The notes beneath the pieces were generated by a model. The model did no database searches and was not told where the DNA came from. It saw only the letters and a list, made by a program, of their open reading frames with translations. Shown piece after piece: positions 16,717 to 24,610 of a stretch of DNA of 39,572 nt. Source of the DNA: Chromatiales bacterium (GTDB taxonomy: Bacteria; Pseudomonadota; Gammaproteobacteria; Thiohalospirales; Thiohalospiraceae). The position numbers and the translations under genes were made by a program. The DNA lies in the NCBI GenBank assembly GCA_026982395.1, contig JALSHD010000186.1:1-39572 (forward strand), read 5' to 3'. Within the stretch, counting starts at the first letter, position 1. The number at the start of each line of letters is the position of its first letter.

Positions 16717-17502
16717 TTATAGGTTTTGAGTTACATACTGCAACATCTGATCGGTTGTGGAGATCGCCTTGGAGTTCATCTCATAGGCGCGCTGGGTCTC
16801 AATCAGATTCACCAGCTCCTCCACCGCATTAACATTGGAACTCTCCACGTTACCCTGCAGTACCGTACCCAGTCCCTGCTGCCCCGGGGTCCCCGCCTGG
16901 GGGGCACCACTTGAAGCTGTCTCCAGAAACAGGTTTTCACCCACTGGCTCAAGCCCGGCCGGGTTGATAAAATCGGCAAGCTGCAGCGCACCCACCTGGT
17001 TCGGCTGGGCACTACCCGGCACGGTAACCGTCACCACCCCATCAACGCCAATGGTAATACTCCGTGCATTTTCCGGAATGGCAATTCCCGGCTGCACCAG
17101 ATAGCCGTTGGAGGTTACCAGCTGCCCCTGGGCATCCAGATGGAAGGAGCCATCACGAGTGTAGGCAATCTGACCATCCGGGCGCTGAATCTGAAAAAAT
17201 CCCCGCCCCTGCACCGCCACATCCAGTGAGTTGTCGGTCTGGATAATATTACCCTGGGTATGCAGTTTTTCTGTGGCCACCGTGCGCACTCCGGTTCCCA
17301 GCGACAATCCAGAAGGCAGGGTGGTATCCTGACTTGTCTGCGCACCAACCTGGCGCACGTTTTGATACAGCAGATCCTCAAATACCGCCCGGGACCTTTT
17401 GAAGCCGTTGGTGCTGACGTTGGCCAGATTGTTGGAAACCACATTGAGGCGCGTCTGCTGCGCATCAAGTCCGCTTTTTGCTACCCATAGTGCTGGATTC
17501 AT
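16717..17502 (-). CDS. flgG: Flagellar distal rod protein FlgG
   Basis: FlgG builds the distal rod of the basal body. The 261-residue product has the rod/hook N-terminal motif ([37 protein letters not shown]) and the matching C-terminal helix [28 protein letters not shown], with the central D1-type domain [27 protein letters not shown]. It lies 14 bases downstream of flgF with GGGGAA before its ATG. Length and motifs are normal. Confidence 0.97.
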   Translation of the reverse strand: MNPALWVAKSGLDAQQTRLNVVSNNLANVSTNGFKRSRAVFEDLLYQNVRQVGAQTSQDTTLPSGLSLGTGVRTVATEKLHTQGNIIQTDNSLDVAVQGRGFFQIQRPDGQIAYTRDGSFHLDAQGQLVTSNGYLVQPGIAIPENARSITIGVDGVVTVTVPGSAQPNQVGALQLADFINPAGLEPVGENLFLETASSGAPQAGTPGQQGLGTVLQGNVESSNVNAVEELVNLIETQRAYEMNSKAISTTDQMLQYVTQNL

Positions 17503-17516
17503 CGTTCAATTCCCCG

Positions 17517-18257
17517 TTAGCTGATCCGCAACAGTGACTCCGCAGCCTCTGCATTATCATTTGCGGTTTTCATCATCTTTACCTGCATCTCGTACTGGCG
17601 CTGCAGATTGATCATCTCTACCATCGCCTGTACCGCATTGACGTTGCTGCCCTCCAGCGCCCCCTGCTGCAGACGCACATTCAGGTCCGGCGTAGCAAAT
17701 CCACCCTCCTTGATGCGCATCAGACCGTCATCACCCTTTTCAAGATCTTCACGGGCAGGATTAACCAGCTTGATACGTCCAACTTCCACCAGCGTCTGCG
17801 CCGTCTGTCCTACCGGGCGAATAGAGATCGTGCCATCCCGCCCCACAGTGATAGTCTCGGCCGGTGGCAGGGCAACAGGGCCGTTGTCCCCCATCAGGAG
17901 ATGTCCGGCTCCCGTCATCAACAGACCGCCCGGTCCAATACTCAAATCCCCGGCCCTTGTATAGGCCTCACTACCATCCGCCGCCTGAACTGCAAACCAC
18001 CCTTCACCATCAATAGCCAGATCCAGATCACGGCCGGTATGCTGCAACGGCCCCTGGGCAAAATTGATCCCCGGCCGTTCATCCATTGCATAAACACGGC
18101 TGGGATGCCCGGGTCCAAATACCGGCATACTGCGAAACTGATTCAGATCTTCGCGAAATCCTGTGGTGGTTGCATTGGCAAGGTTATTGTTAATGGAGCG
18201 CAGGGCCAACATGCGTTGCCTGGCACCACTCATCCCGACGTATAACATTCTGTCCAC
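17517..18257 (-). CDS. flgF: Flagellar proximal rod protein FlgF
   Basis: FlgF is a minor proximal-rod component. The product of 246 residues begins at GTG (MDRMLYVGMSGARQRM); AGGGG sits nine bases ahead, and the MDRMLY opening is the family's usual start, so GTG is preferred over the ATG three codons in. The N-terminal SINNNLANATTTGFRED and the C-terminal VQAMVEMINLQRQYEMQVKMM are the paired assembly helices. It opens a short flgF-flgG-flgH block; flgB, flgC, flgD and flgE, which normally precede it, are absent. A sigma-54 type promoter lies upstream at 18297-18312. Confidence 0.95.
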   Translation of the reverse strand: MDRMLYVGMSGARQRMLALRSINNNLANATTTGFREDLNQFRSMPVFGPGHPSRVYAMDERPGINFAQGPLQHTGRDLDLAIDGEGWFAVQAADGSEAYTRAGDLSIGPGGLLMTGAGHLLMGDNGPVALPPAETITVGRDGTISIRPVGQTAQTLVEVGRIKLVNPAREDLEKGDDGLMRIKEGGFATPDLNVRLQQGALEGSNVNAVQAMVEMINLQRQYEMQVKMMKTANDNAEAAESLLRIS

Positions 18258-18296
18258 TGCAATTTCCCCTTCCGATTATCTCTTGTATTGAGGTAT

Positions 18297-18312
18297 TGCA
18301 ATCCACATGCCA
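18297..18312 (-). promoter_or_regulatory. Sigma-54 (RpoN) promoter for flgFGH
   Basis: The minus-strand sequence TGGCATGTGGATTGCA matches the -24/-12 consensus TGGCAC-N5-TTGCA, with GG and GC separated by exactly ten bases. It lies about 40 bases before the flgF start, so the transcript would begin near 18286 and include the AGGGG site. RpoN-dependent class II/III rod genes are normal in Pseudomonas-like flagellar hierarchies. Confidence 0.75.
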
Positions 18313-18394
18313 AACATGGAGGGTTATAAAAAATGATGCCATATCATATGGTTAACAAGAAAACAGGGGGAGCAAGGATATTTCTCTGCTTCGC

Positions 18395-18414
18395 GGCGGC
18401 AACGAATTGCCGCC
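18395..18414. repeat. 8-bp-stem hairpin downstream of the chemoreceptor
   Basis: GGCGGCAA (18395-18402) and TTGCCGCC (18407-18414) pair perfectly around a CGAA tetraloop. It lies just beyond the chemoreceptor terminator and may be a back-up terminator or a transcript-end stabiliser. No long U-run follows on either strand. Confidence 0.5.
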
Positions 18415-18421
18415 AGAGACA

Positions 18422-18485
18422 AAAACAATGGCCCGTGATCGTAGCGGAGCAACAGCTCTCCACCCTGACCACGGGCCATTGTTTT
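18422..18485 (-). terminator. Long-stem terminator of the chemoreceptor gene
   Basis: AAAACAATGGCCCGTG (18422-18437) and CACGGGCCATTGTTTT (18470-18485) form a perfect 16-bp stem. In the minus direction the stem ends in a T-rich run, as for a rho-independent terminator directly after the chemoreceptor stop (18503). The 32-base loop holds a second small hairpin with GGAG/CTCC arms. An unusually long and perfect stem for a terminator. Confidence 0.75.
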
Positions 18486-18502
18486 GCTTTTTGTATAAAA
18501 AA

Positions 18503-20614
18503 TCAGATTTTAAACTGTCCGACCATCTCCCGCAGTTCCACGGCCAGCTTGGCCAGCTCACTACTTGATGCGGAACACTGTTGAGCATCTTTCTCCGTCT
18601 GCTCGCTGATTTCGGAAACCGTTGCAACATTGGCCGTCACATCATGGGTAACAGCAGATTGAGCTACTGTCGCGCCAGTAATCTGCTGGATGCGATCTGA
18701 CAGGCCATCAACCACCTCTACAATCTGTTCCAGCGAGGCACCAGCCTGATTGGCCATCTCGACTCCCTGCTCGGCCTCCTTGCGCCCCGCTTCCATTGAA
18801 ACCACGGCCGCCTCGGTTCCCGACTGGATAACCTTGACCATATCAGCAATCTCCTTGGTCGCGTCGGTAGTTCGATTTGCCAGTCCGCGCACCTCATCGG
18901 CAACAACAGCAAACCCGCGCCCTTGCTCACCTGCGCGCGCCGCCTCGATAGCGGCATTTAGCGCCAGCAGATTGGTCTGGTTAGCAATATCCTCGATAAC
19001 CGATACAATCTGGTCGATCTGTTCAGAGTGGCGTGCCAGTTGCTCCACTTTTTCCGCCGACTCCTGCACTGTTGAAGAGACCTGTACCATTCCGTCAATG
19101 CTGTGCCGGACAATCTCCCCGCCCTTCACCGCCACATCTGAAGCCTGGGCAGCTGCACTGGTCGCCTCTTCAGCATGTTGCGACATCTCGCGGGAAGTCT
19201 CTTCCATCTGCTCCATGGAGCGGGCAACTGTTTGGGTCTGTACTGCCTGTTTTCCCGCTCCCTCTTTCATTTGCCGGCTGACATCCACAATCCGGGCCGT
19301 TGAGTCAGTCAGATGCTGGGCGGTAGCATTAATCTTCGACACCATGGTGTTGAGATTGCCACTTACCGTATTCAGCGCATTGGCCAGTGTTCCCATCTCG
19401 TCTTTACCCGAAATGCTCAGTTTTTGGGTAAGATCCCCTTCTGCTATTTTGTTGGCTACACCAACCAGCCGAGTAACCGGCTCAATGATAGCGCGGTTGA
19501 ACATCACAAAAATTATTCCAAAACTCAGCAACGTCAATGCTATCATTGCGGTAACAGACCAGAGAATAAATACCTGGTTACCATGTGCATAGTTCGTGAA
19601 TGACTTGGTCAGATTGTCACTCACCTTGCGCAACTGGTTGGAACCGCTCATTACCTCCTCATAGGCCTGCCAGTAAGCATCGGTTCCCGCTTTTTCACCC
19701 AGCAATGTCTGTACCGCCTGCTCAAATTTCCGCCATACTGTTTCCACCTCTGATATGTCTTGCAGAACGGTTTTATCTGTAGCGCCCCCATAAGCTCGGA
19801 ATTCTGTCATATCAAGATTGACAGGGTATTTCCCCCCTGATTTGAACGCCGTTAATGTCTGGACAAATATATCCCTGGCAGTGTCATATTCCTCCAGACT
19901 TGGTTTCAGCCGCTCCCGTCCCAATGCAATACTGTCCGCATAAACAATATCGTAACGCCGCACACCCAGCATATCCCCTGTTTTAAAAGGCTTGCCCTTC
20001 ATACTGGTATGACAGGATGCACAGACCGGTATCGTGGCATTGTCCGCAGTATAAAAGCGCAGGTGCATTTTGTTTTCAAGCTCAATGGATTTCGAAAAAA
20101 CTTTTGTTGGATTGGCTCTCAGTGCAGCATAAGCTTCGCGATCAACGGCATCCTGCAGCCCCATTTTCGGGTTAACCGGATCTTCGGACAAGATGGTTAT
20201 CGACATCCCACCCTTGGCAGCAAATGATTCTCCCACCATACGCGCAAAGGTCGCCGGATAGGGGACAGCCGGGTAAGACTCGTGACCGGGGTTCATGGAG
20301 ATCCCAACCCCGCCCTGTTTGGCAGACCCGACCACTGCCGTGGTGTAGATACTGCGCATCTTGCTAATGTAGCTGTCGAATTGAGCCACCTTGGTTTCCA
20401 GGCTCTGCAACTCTTTTTTGGCCAGAGAGTAACCCATAACGGATTTGGCCATCGCCTGGGTCAGCATTCGCTGCCGCCCTGCTGCATCAACAATCTCAGA
20501 GTCGCTCTTGGCTCCCGCCAAAGTAACGAATACGACAACGCTGCACAGCATCACCAGAAATGATCCGGATACCAGAATTATCGCTGTTTTTGCCTTGATA
20601 CTTAGTGTTCTCAT
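18503..20614 (-). CDS. Methyl-accepting chemotaxis protein with a periplasmic heme-c-type (CxxCH) sensor
   Basis: The 703-residue receptor has TM1 (about 11-33), a periplasmic sensor (34-346), TM2 (348-372), HAMP (about 373-425) and a cytoplasmic signalling domain with the conserved tip [20 protein letters not shown] (542-561) and [13 protein letters not shown]. The sensor begins with the PilJ/NarX-type motif [17 protein letters not shown] (43-59), is interrupted by a DUF3365-like (Tll0287) segment (about 105-230) carrying CASCH with C198, C201 and H202, and returns to a four-helix-type segment [26 protein letters not shown]. CxxCH on the periplasmic side predicts covalent heme c, so the stimulus may be redox state, oxygen or nitric oxide. 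A sigma-28 promoter precedes it and a strong terminator follows, so it is a single-gene unit of the flagellar regulon. Confidence 0.94.
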   Translation of the reverse strand: MRTLSIKAKTAIILVSGSFLVMLCSVVVFVTLAGAKSDSEIVDAAGRQRMLTQAMAKSVMGYSLAKKELQSLETKVAQFDSYISKMRSIYTTAVVGSAKQGGVGISMNPGHESYPAVPYPATFARMVGESFAAKGGMSITILSEDPVNPKMGLQDAVDREAYAALRANPTKVFSKSIELENKMHLRFYTADNATIPVCASCHTSMKGKPFKTGDMLGVRRYDIVYADSIALGRERLKPSLEEYDTARDIFVQTLTAFKSGGKYPVNLDMTEFRAYGGATDKTVLQDISEVETVWRKFEQAVQTLLGEKAGTDAYWQAYEEVMSGSNQLRKVSDNLTKSFTNYAHGNQVFILWSVTAMIALTLLSFGIIFVMFNRAIIEPVTRLVGVANKIAEGDLTQKLSISGKDEMGTLANALNTVSGNLNTMVSKINATAQHLTDSTARIVDVSRQMKEGAGKQAVQTQTVARSMEQMEETSREMSQHAEEATSAAAQASDVAVKGGEIVRHSIDGMVQVSSTVQESAEKVEQLARHSEQIDQIVSVIEDIANQTNLLALNAAIEAARAGEQGRGFAVVADEVRGLANRTTDATKEIADMVKVIQSGTEAAVVSMEAGRKEAEQGVEMANQAGASLEQIVEVVDGLSDRIQQITGATVAQSAVTHDVTANVATVSEISEQTEKDAQQCSASSSELAKLAVELREMVGQFKI

Positions 20615-20675
20615 TAACCAACCTCATGGTTTGACCGTCTGTTTACCGCAGCAAAACTACGGCAATACACCATGA

Positions 20676-20702
20676 GTATCGACGAACAAGGGGAAAGCTT
20701 TA
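20676..20702 (-). promoter_or_regulatory. Sigma-28 (FliA) promoter of the chemoreceptor gene
   Basis: On the minus strand TAAAGCTT (20695-20702), an 11-base spacer and GTCGATAC (20676-20683) match the FliA consensus TAAAGTTT-N11-GCCGATAA at 7 of 8 and 6 of 8 positions. The transcript would start near 20669 with a leader of about 55 bases ending in GAGG seven bases from the ATG. Confidence 0.75.
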
Positions 20703-20715
20703 GTTCAGGCTGAAT

Positions 20716-20734
20716 CTCCGGGGAAACCCCGGAG
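20716..20734 (-). terminator. Hairpin after panB
   Basis: CTCCGGGG (20716-20723) and CCCCGGAG (20727-20734) pair perfectly round an AAA loop ten bases beyond the panB stop. The stem is strong but the bases after it on the minus strand are not a clean U-run, so it may stall or stabilise transcripts rather than act alone as terminator. Confidence 0.55.
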
Positions 20735-20743
20735 CCGGGAAAA

Positions 20744-21550
20744 TCAGAAACAGTGCTGTTCTGCAGGGAAAGAACCGGATTTGACTGCTTCAACATACCG
20801 ACGCACAGCACCGGCTATACCGCAGGAGCCCGCCTCGGAATCACTGACAAAATCATGCGAAAACCTGGGCCGCTTGCCGGGAGTGATCCCCAACATGTCG
20901 TATAGAACCAGCACCTGTGCATCACAATCCGGCCCTGCACCGATTCCGATAACAGGGATGGACACGTTTTGGCTGATCTCTGCACCAAGCACCGCAGGAA
21001 CACACTCCAGCAACAGCATGTCAGCTCCGGCCTCCTGCAGCGCCAGGGCGTCATTACGGATCCGGGCGGCCGCTTGCACATCACGCCCCTGCACCTTGTA
21101 GCCGCCCAGCTTGTGCACCGACTGGGGAAGCAATCCAAGATGGGCGCACACCGGAATGCCGTGCTCTGTCAGGCGGCGCACCGTCTCCAGCTGCATGGCG
21201 CCCCCTTCCAGCTTGACCATCTGCGCCCCCCCCTCTTTCATCAGCCGCCCGGCGCTCTGCAGAGCCTGGCGCGGATCGGCATCTGCCATGAATGGCATAT
21301 CCACCATCAGCAACGCCCGATGGCTGCCGCGGGCCACACATTGGGTGTGGTAGATCATCTCATCCAGCGTCACCGGCAGGGTAGTGTCCCGCCCCTGGAT
21401 CACCATCCCCAGCGAATCACCCACCAGCAGAATCTCTACCCCTGCATCATCCAGCAGCGAGGCAAAACTGCTGTCGTAAGCGGTCAGGCAGGTTATTTTC
21501 TCACCTCTGTTTTTCATCGCCTGCAAGGTGGTGACGGTAATCCGGCTCAT
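20744..21550 (-). CDS. panB: 3-methyl-2-oxobutanoate hydroxymethyltransferase
   Basis: PanB uses methylene-tetrahydrofolate to turn ketoisovalerate into ketopantoate, the first step to pantothenate and coenzyme A. The 268-residue protein is of normal length with ITCLTAYDSSFASLLDDAGV, the metal site LLVGDSLGMVIQG, VDMPFMADAD, VKLEGG, and the catalytic-loop region IGIGAGPDCDAQVLVLYDMLGI. Its ATG overlaps the kinase stop by four bases. panC, its common partner, is not next to it: a hairpin and the chemoreceptor follow. The pcnB-folK-dNK-panB order is a recognised gammaproteobacterial arrangement. Confidence 0.97.
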   Translation of the reverse strand: MSRITVTTLQAMKNRGEKITCLTAYDSSFASLLDDAGVEILLVGDSLGMVIQGRDTTLPVTLDEMIYHTQCVARGSHRALLMVDMPFMADADPRQALQSAGRLMKEGGAQMVKLEGGAMQLETVRRLTEHGIPVCAHLGLLPQSVHKLGGYKVQGRDVQAAARIRNDALALQEAGADMLLLECVPAVLGAEISQNVSIPVIGIGAGPDCDAQVLVLYDMLGITPGKRPRFSHDFVSDSEAGSCGIAGAVRRYVEAVKSGSFPAEQHCF

Positions 21551-22206
21551 ACGCCCCCCTGCAGCTCCAGAGGAAGTGGATTGAAATAGTGTCTGCCGCT
21601 TCGGGTCTCCTTGATCTGCTCCAGCAACTGGACATAGTCCCGCTCACTTTCAACCAGGTCGATCTCGGTGGCATTTACGATCAGCACCGGCGCAGCAGTA
21701 TAGTTGTGAAACAGTCGGGTATAGGCTTCTGACAGGCGGCGCAGGTAGTTTATGTCAATATGACGTTCATAATCCCGGCCGCGCTTGTTGATTCGCCTCA
21801 TCAATACATCTGCAGGCGCCTGCAGATAGATGACCAGATCCGGAACCGGCGCCTCCAGCGTGGTCTGCTCATAGATCTGCTCATACAGTCGCAGTTCATC
21901 CTGATCCAGTGTTGCCTCGGCAAACAGCCGATCTTTCTCCAGCAGATAGTCTGCTACCCGGACAGGGCTGAACAGTTCTGCCTGACGCAGCTCCTGCATC
22001 TGCCGGGAGCGCTGCATCAGGAAATAGAGCTGAGTCGGCAGGGCGGCACTCTGCGGATCCCGGTAAAAGCGCTCCAGGAAGGGGTTCTCTTCAGCACCTT
22101 CGAGCAATAACTCACAACCAAAGCTTTCACCGATACGCCGGGCGAGACTGGTCTTGCCAACGCCGATAGGCCCCTCTACTACAATAAAACGGTGTGGATT
22201 GTTCAT
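21547..22206 (-). CDS. Deoxynucleoside kinase family protein
   Basis: The 219-residue protein starts with the P-loop RFIVVEGPIGVGKTSLA (G12 to S20) and continues with the deoxynucleoside-kinase features ENPFLERFY, LYFLMQRSRQMQEL, VADYLLEKDRLFAE (the DRS-like substrate/arginine motif) and the LID region MRRINKRGRDYER. Family members phosphorylate deoxyadenosine or deoxyguanosine; in gammaproteobacteria this gene is routinely found between folK and panB, and its cellular role there is not well defined. It is translationally coupled to panB. Specificity cannot be read from the sequence. Confidence 0.9.
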   Translation of the reverse strand: MNNPHRFIVVEGPIGVGKTSLARRIGESFGCELLLEGAEENPFLERFYRDPQSAALPTQLYFLMQRSRQMQELRQAELFSPVRVADYLLEKDRLFAEATLDQDELRLYEQIYEQTTLEAPVPDLVIYLQAPADVLMRRINKRGRDYERHIDINYLRRLSEAYTRLFHNYTAAPVLIVNATEIDLVESERDYVQLLEQIKETRSGRHYFNPLPLELQGGV

Positions 22207-22239
22207 CGATCCAGTGTTAAATTCACGAAATTATTATTT

Positions 22240-22265
22240 ACCGCGAAGGCACAGAGTACACAGAG
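22240..22265. repeat. Possible remnant of a dispersed intergenic repeat
   Basis: Starting at ACCGCGAAGGCACAGAG, this 26-base stretch has the purine-rich CGAAGGCACAGAG/CACAGAG pattern of intergenic repeats I have seen in several environmental bacteria (variants of CGCAGAGACGCAGAG). Only one copy is present in this window, between dNK and folK, so membership in a family is an impression, not a measurement. Confidence 0.3.
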
Positions 22266-22348
22266 TGCAGCTCATAATCAAAGGTGAATGCCTCACGACT
22301 TCAATGGATAAACGGAAATGCTCTCCATCATATCCAGGAACGGAGCTG

Positions 22349-22852
22349 TCAGTAACAGATTTCGGGACTGTCCAGTGGCTCCAGTTCATCATCGGGATGT
22401 TCTTTCACCAGCTCCGCCAGCAGTTCCCCACTGTTGAACTGAAGGTCGGGAGCAATTTCGTAGAGCGGGTACAGCACGAAATCACGCTGTAGCAACCCCG
22501 GGTGAGGAACGGTAAGCCGCCCTGTATTGAACTGCTCATCCCCAAACAGCAGCAGATCCAGATCCAAGGTACGCGGCCCCCAGCGCACCCCGTTTCTGAC
22601 TCTGCCCTGCTGCTGTTCTATGGATTGCAGCTCAGACAGCAATGCGTGAGCATCAAGGCAGGTATCGATAGCAGCCACTGCATTGACAAAGTCCGGCTGA
22701 TCAACAGGCCCAATGGGCTTGCTCCGATACAATCGGGAGTACCCGGCAAGTTCTGTTTGTGGAATCTGCTTCAGTGCAATCAGCGCATTGTGTATCTGGA
22801 GCAGTGGATTTTGCTGATTGCTCCCCAGTCCGATGTAGGCTCTGACTGGCAT
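22349..22852 (-). CDS. folK: 2-amino-4-hydroxy-6-hydroxymethyldihydropteridine pyrophosphokinase
   Basis: FolK transfers pyrophosphate from ATP to hydroxymethyl-dihydropterin in folate synthesis. Visible signatures are AYIGLGSNQQNP at the start, SRLYRSKPIGPVDQPDFVNAV, and the HPPK box VRWGPRTLDLDLLLFGDE with the metal-binding aspartates. Length 167 is normal. It starts four bases after the pcnB stop, so the two are co-transcribed. It links functionally with folE2 (32132), which makes the pterin at the head of the same pathway, though the two are far apart. Confidence 0.97.
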   Translation of the reverse strand: MPVRAYIGLGSNQQNPLLQIHNALIALKQIPQTELAGYSRLYRSKPIGPVDQPDFVNAVAAIDTCLDAHALLSELQSIEQQQGRVRNGVRWGPRTLDLDLLLFGDEQFNTGRLTVPHPGLLQRDFVLYPLYEIAPDLQFNSGELLAELVKEHPDDELEPLDSPEICY

Positions 22853-22856
22853 CTGC

Positions 22857-24221
22857 TCAGGAAGCGGAACGGGTACCCGCCGCCGGGCGCTTGCGCGGGC
22901 GGCGGCGACGACGCGGTGACTTTCTCTGCTGTGGACTCAATTCCGCCAGCATCTTCTCGCGCTGCTGGTCATCAACCTCCTGGAATCGGCTCCACCAGTC
23001 GCTCAGTTCACGCTCCACTTCACCACTATCAGCGCGCAGCAGCATGAAATCATAACCGGCCCGAAAACGGGGGTGATTCAACGTCCGGTAGGCACGTTTT
23101 CCAAAGCGCTGTGCAAGGCGCTCCTGCATCGACCAGATCTCCCGCATCTGCAGGGTAAAACGGCGTGGTACCGATATGTTCTTGCGCTGTTTTTCCAGCA
23201 CCCTGTCTCCAGCCACTTGCAGAGACTGAAGCTTCGACATCCCCTCTTTCCGCAATTCTTCAGCCAGCTGGCGCACCGGCTCCCACAGGATGGCGGCAAA
23301 CAGAAAGGCCGGGGTGACCGGCTTGTTCTCTGCTATCCGCCGATCAGTGTTTTCCATTGCATGCAGCAGAAAAGTTATCGGGAACCCCTGCTCCTCTCTC
23401 TCCAGACTGCTCTCGGTCTGGGGAAAAAGAATGCCGAACTGATTGTAGTGACGCATCATTTCGAAAGTTGCAACTGCATGGCCACTCAAAAACATTTTAA
23501 GCATTTCGTCAAACAGACGGGCGGGAGGCACATCAGCAAGCAGCTCACCAAGCTCTTTCAATGCTGATTCCGTCTCATCTTCCACACGAAACCCCAGTTT
23601 GGCGGCAAACCTCACTGCACGTAACATCCTCACGGGATCTTCCCTGTAGCGCTGCCCGGTATCACCAATCAGACGCAACAGACCATTTTGCAGATCATCC
23701 AGGCCACCAGTGTAATCAACGATGGAATAATCCTTGATATTGTAATAAAGCGCATTGACAGTGAAATCCCGCCTTACAGCATCCTCTTCGAGCGTACCGT
23801 AGACATTGTCCCGCACCACCATTCCGTTACGGGTCTCCCCCTCACCACTTCCACCATCACCATGGTGGCCGCGAAATGTCGCCACCTCGATGATTTCGCC
23901 CCGAAAATAGACATGCGCCAGACGAAAACGGCGTCCGATAAGGCGACAGTTGCGAAACAGCTCCTTGACCTTTTCGGGGGTGGCGTTGGTGGCAACATCA
24001 AAATCCTTTGGCTCCCGGCCCAGCAGCAGATCGCGTACCCCTCCACCCACCAGATAGGCCTCATAGCCGGCATCTTTCAGGCGGTACATGACCTTCACAG
24101 CATTATCGCTGATACTGCTACGGGAGACGGGATGTTCGGAGCGGGGAATGATGACCGGGGATGATGCTGGCTGAGGGTCTCGTGTCCGTACTTCCCAAAA
24201 GCGCTTGAGCCAGGAGAACAT
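22857..24221 (-). CDS. pcnB: Poly(A) polymerase I
   Basis: PcnB adds 3' poly(A) tails that promote RNA decay. The nucleotidyltransferase motif is AYLVGGGVRDLLLGREPKDFDVATNATP with the catalytic D73 and D75; the RNA-binding part follows (YREDPVRMLRAVRFAAKLGF, ETESALKELGELL, PPARLFDEM), and the C-terminus ends in a basic tail (RRRRRPRKR) typical for the family. I chose the ATG at 24221 (MFSWLKRFWE, 454 residues). A TATTAT box sits six bases upstream, so a transcript starting from it would be leaderless. The 5' end lies under the promoter of the divergent tRNA-Glu gene. Confidence 0.96.
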   Translation of the reverse strand: MFSWLKRFWEVRTRDPQPASSPVIIPRSEHPVSRSSISDNAVKVMYRLKDAGYEAYLVGGGVRDLLLGREPKDFDVATNATPEKVKELFRNCRLIGRRFRLAHVYFRGEIIEVATFRGHHGDGGSGEGETRNGMVVRDNVYGTLEEDAVRRDFTVNALYYNIKDYSIVDYTGGLDDLQNGLLRLIGDTGQRYREDPVRMLRAVRFAAKLGFRVEDETESALKELGELLADVPPARLFDEMLKMFLSGHAVATFEMMRHYNQFGILFPQTESSLEREEQGFPITFLLHAMENTDRRIAENKPVTPAFLFAAILWEPVRQLAEELRKEGMSKLQSLQVAGDRVLEKQRKNISVPRRFTLQMREIWSMQERLAQRFGKRAYRTLNHPRFRAGYDFMLLRADSGEVERELSDWWSRFQEVDDQQREKMLAELSPQQRKSPRRRRRPRKRPAAGTRSAS

Positions 24222-24232
24222 CCGGGTATAAT
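24205..24232 (+). promoter_or_regulatory. tRNA-Glu promoter, with overlapping pcnB -10 on the other strand
   Basis: TTGAGC (24205-24210), 16 bases and a perfect TATAAT (24227-24232) lie 28 bases before the tRNA. The same bases read on the minus strand give TATTAT (24228-24233) six bases before the pcnB ATG, so one AT box could serve both directions. The minus-strand -35 is poor. Confidence 0.7.
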
Positions 24233-24259
24233 AACACAAATAATATAGAGCTGAACACT

Positions 24260-24335
24260 GCTCCCATCGTCTAGCGGTCCAGGACGTCGCCCTCTCACGG
24301 CGAAAACAGGGGTTCGAGTCCCCTTGGGAGTACCA
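24260..24335 (+). tRNA. tRNA-Glu (anticodon CUC), CCA encoded
   Basis: The 76-base gene aligns without gaps to E. coli tRNA-Glu. The acceptor stem is GCTCCCA/TGGGAGT with a G-U first pair, the anticodon stem TCGCC/GGCGA encloses loop CTCTCAC, giving anticodon CUC, and the T arm is AGGGG TTCGAGT CCCCT. The 3' CCA is encoded. Most enterobacteria read GAG with the UUC tRNA; a separate CUC species suggests another tRNA-Glu elsewhere in the genome. Confidence 0.95.
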
Positions 24336-24510
24336 TATTCATTTCCCTTTCCCCTCCGGAACCGGTCAGAGTTTCGCTAAAAGGGTACCTCAAAAATAGT
24401 AATTTTTTCGCGAGAGCAAGGAAACTCCACGCACAGAACCGCACCGTATAAGAATTCGAGCACGGGGGCTGACGCCACTATCACGGAAAAGCACATATCC
24501 AGATGTGCCC

Positions 24511-24538
24511 TAAAGTTTCGCAGCGCTGTTCCCGATAG
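24511..24538 (+). promoter_or_regulatory. Sigma-28-like promoter upstream of the TraF_2-type gene
   Basis: TAAAGTTT (24511-24518) matches the FliA -35 at all eight positions and CCCGATAG (24531-24538) matches the -10 at six of eight; the spacer is 12 rather than 11 bases. It lies 72 bases before the ATG of the downstream gene. Predicted by consensus match only. Confidence 0.45.
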
Positions 24539-24610
24539 GGATGTCAGGAAACAGGAGTACCGCCTCCACTTTATTTGATTCACCACCATTCCGACTCGGG
24601 GGAAATCTGT

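Noticed and set aside
20615-20676. Inverted CTCATGGT/ACCATGAG pair in the chemoreceptor leader as a translational switch
   Set aside because: The left arm overlaps the -10 box and would not be in the transcript.
24377-24589. 70-codon minus-strand frame between tRNA-Glu and the TraF_2-type gene
   Set aside because: No ribosome-binding site or family resemblance, and it overlaps the sigma-28-like promoter and start region of the real gene.
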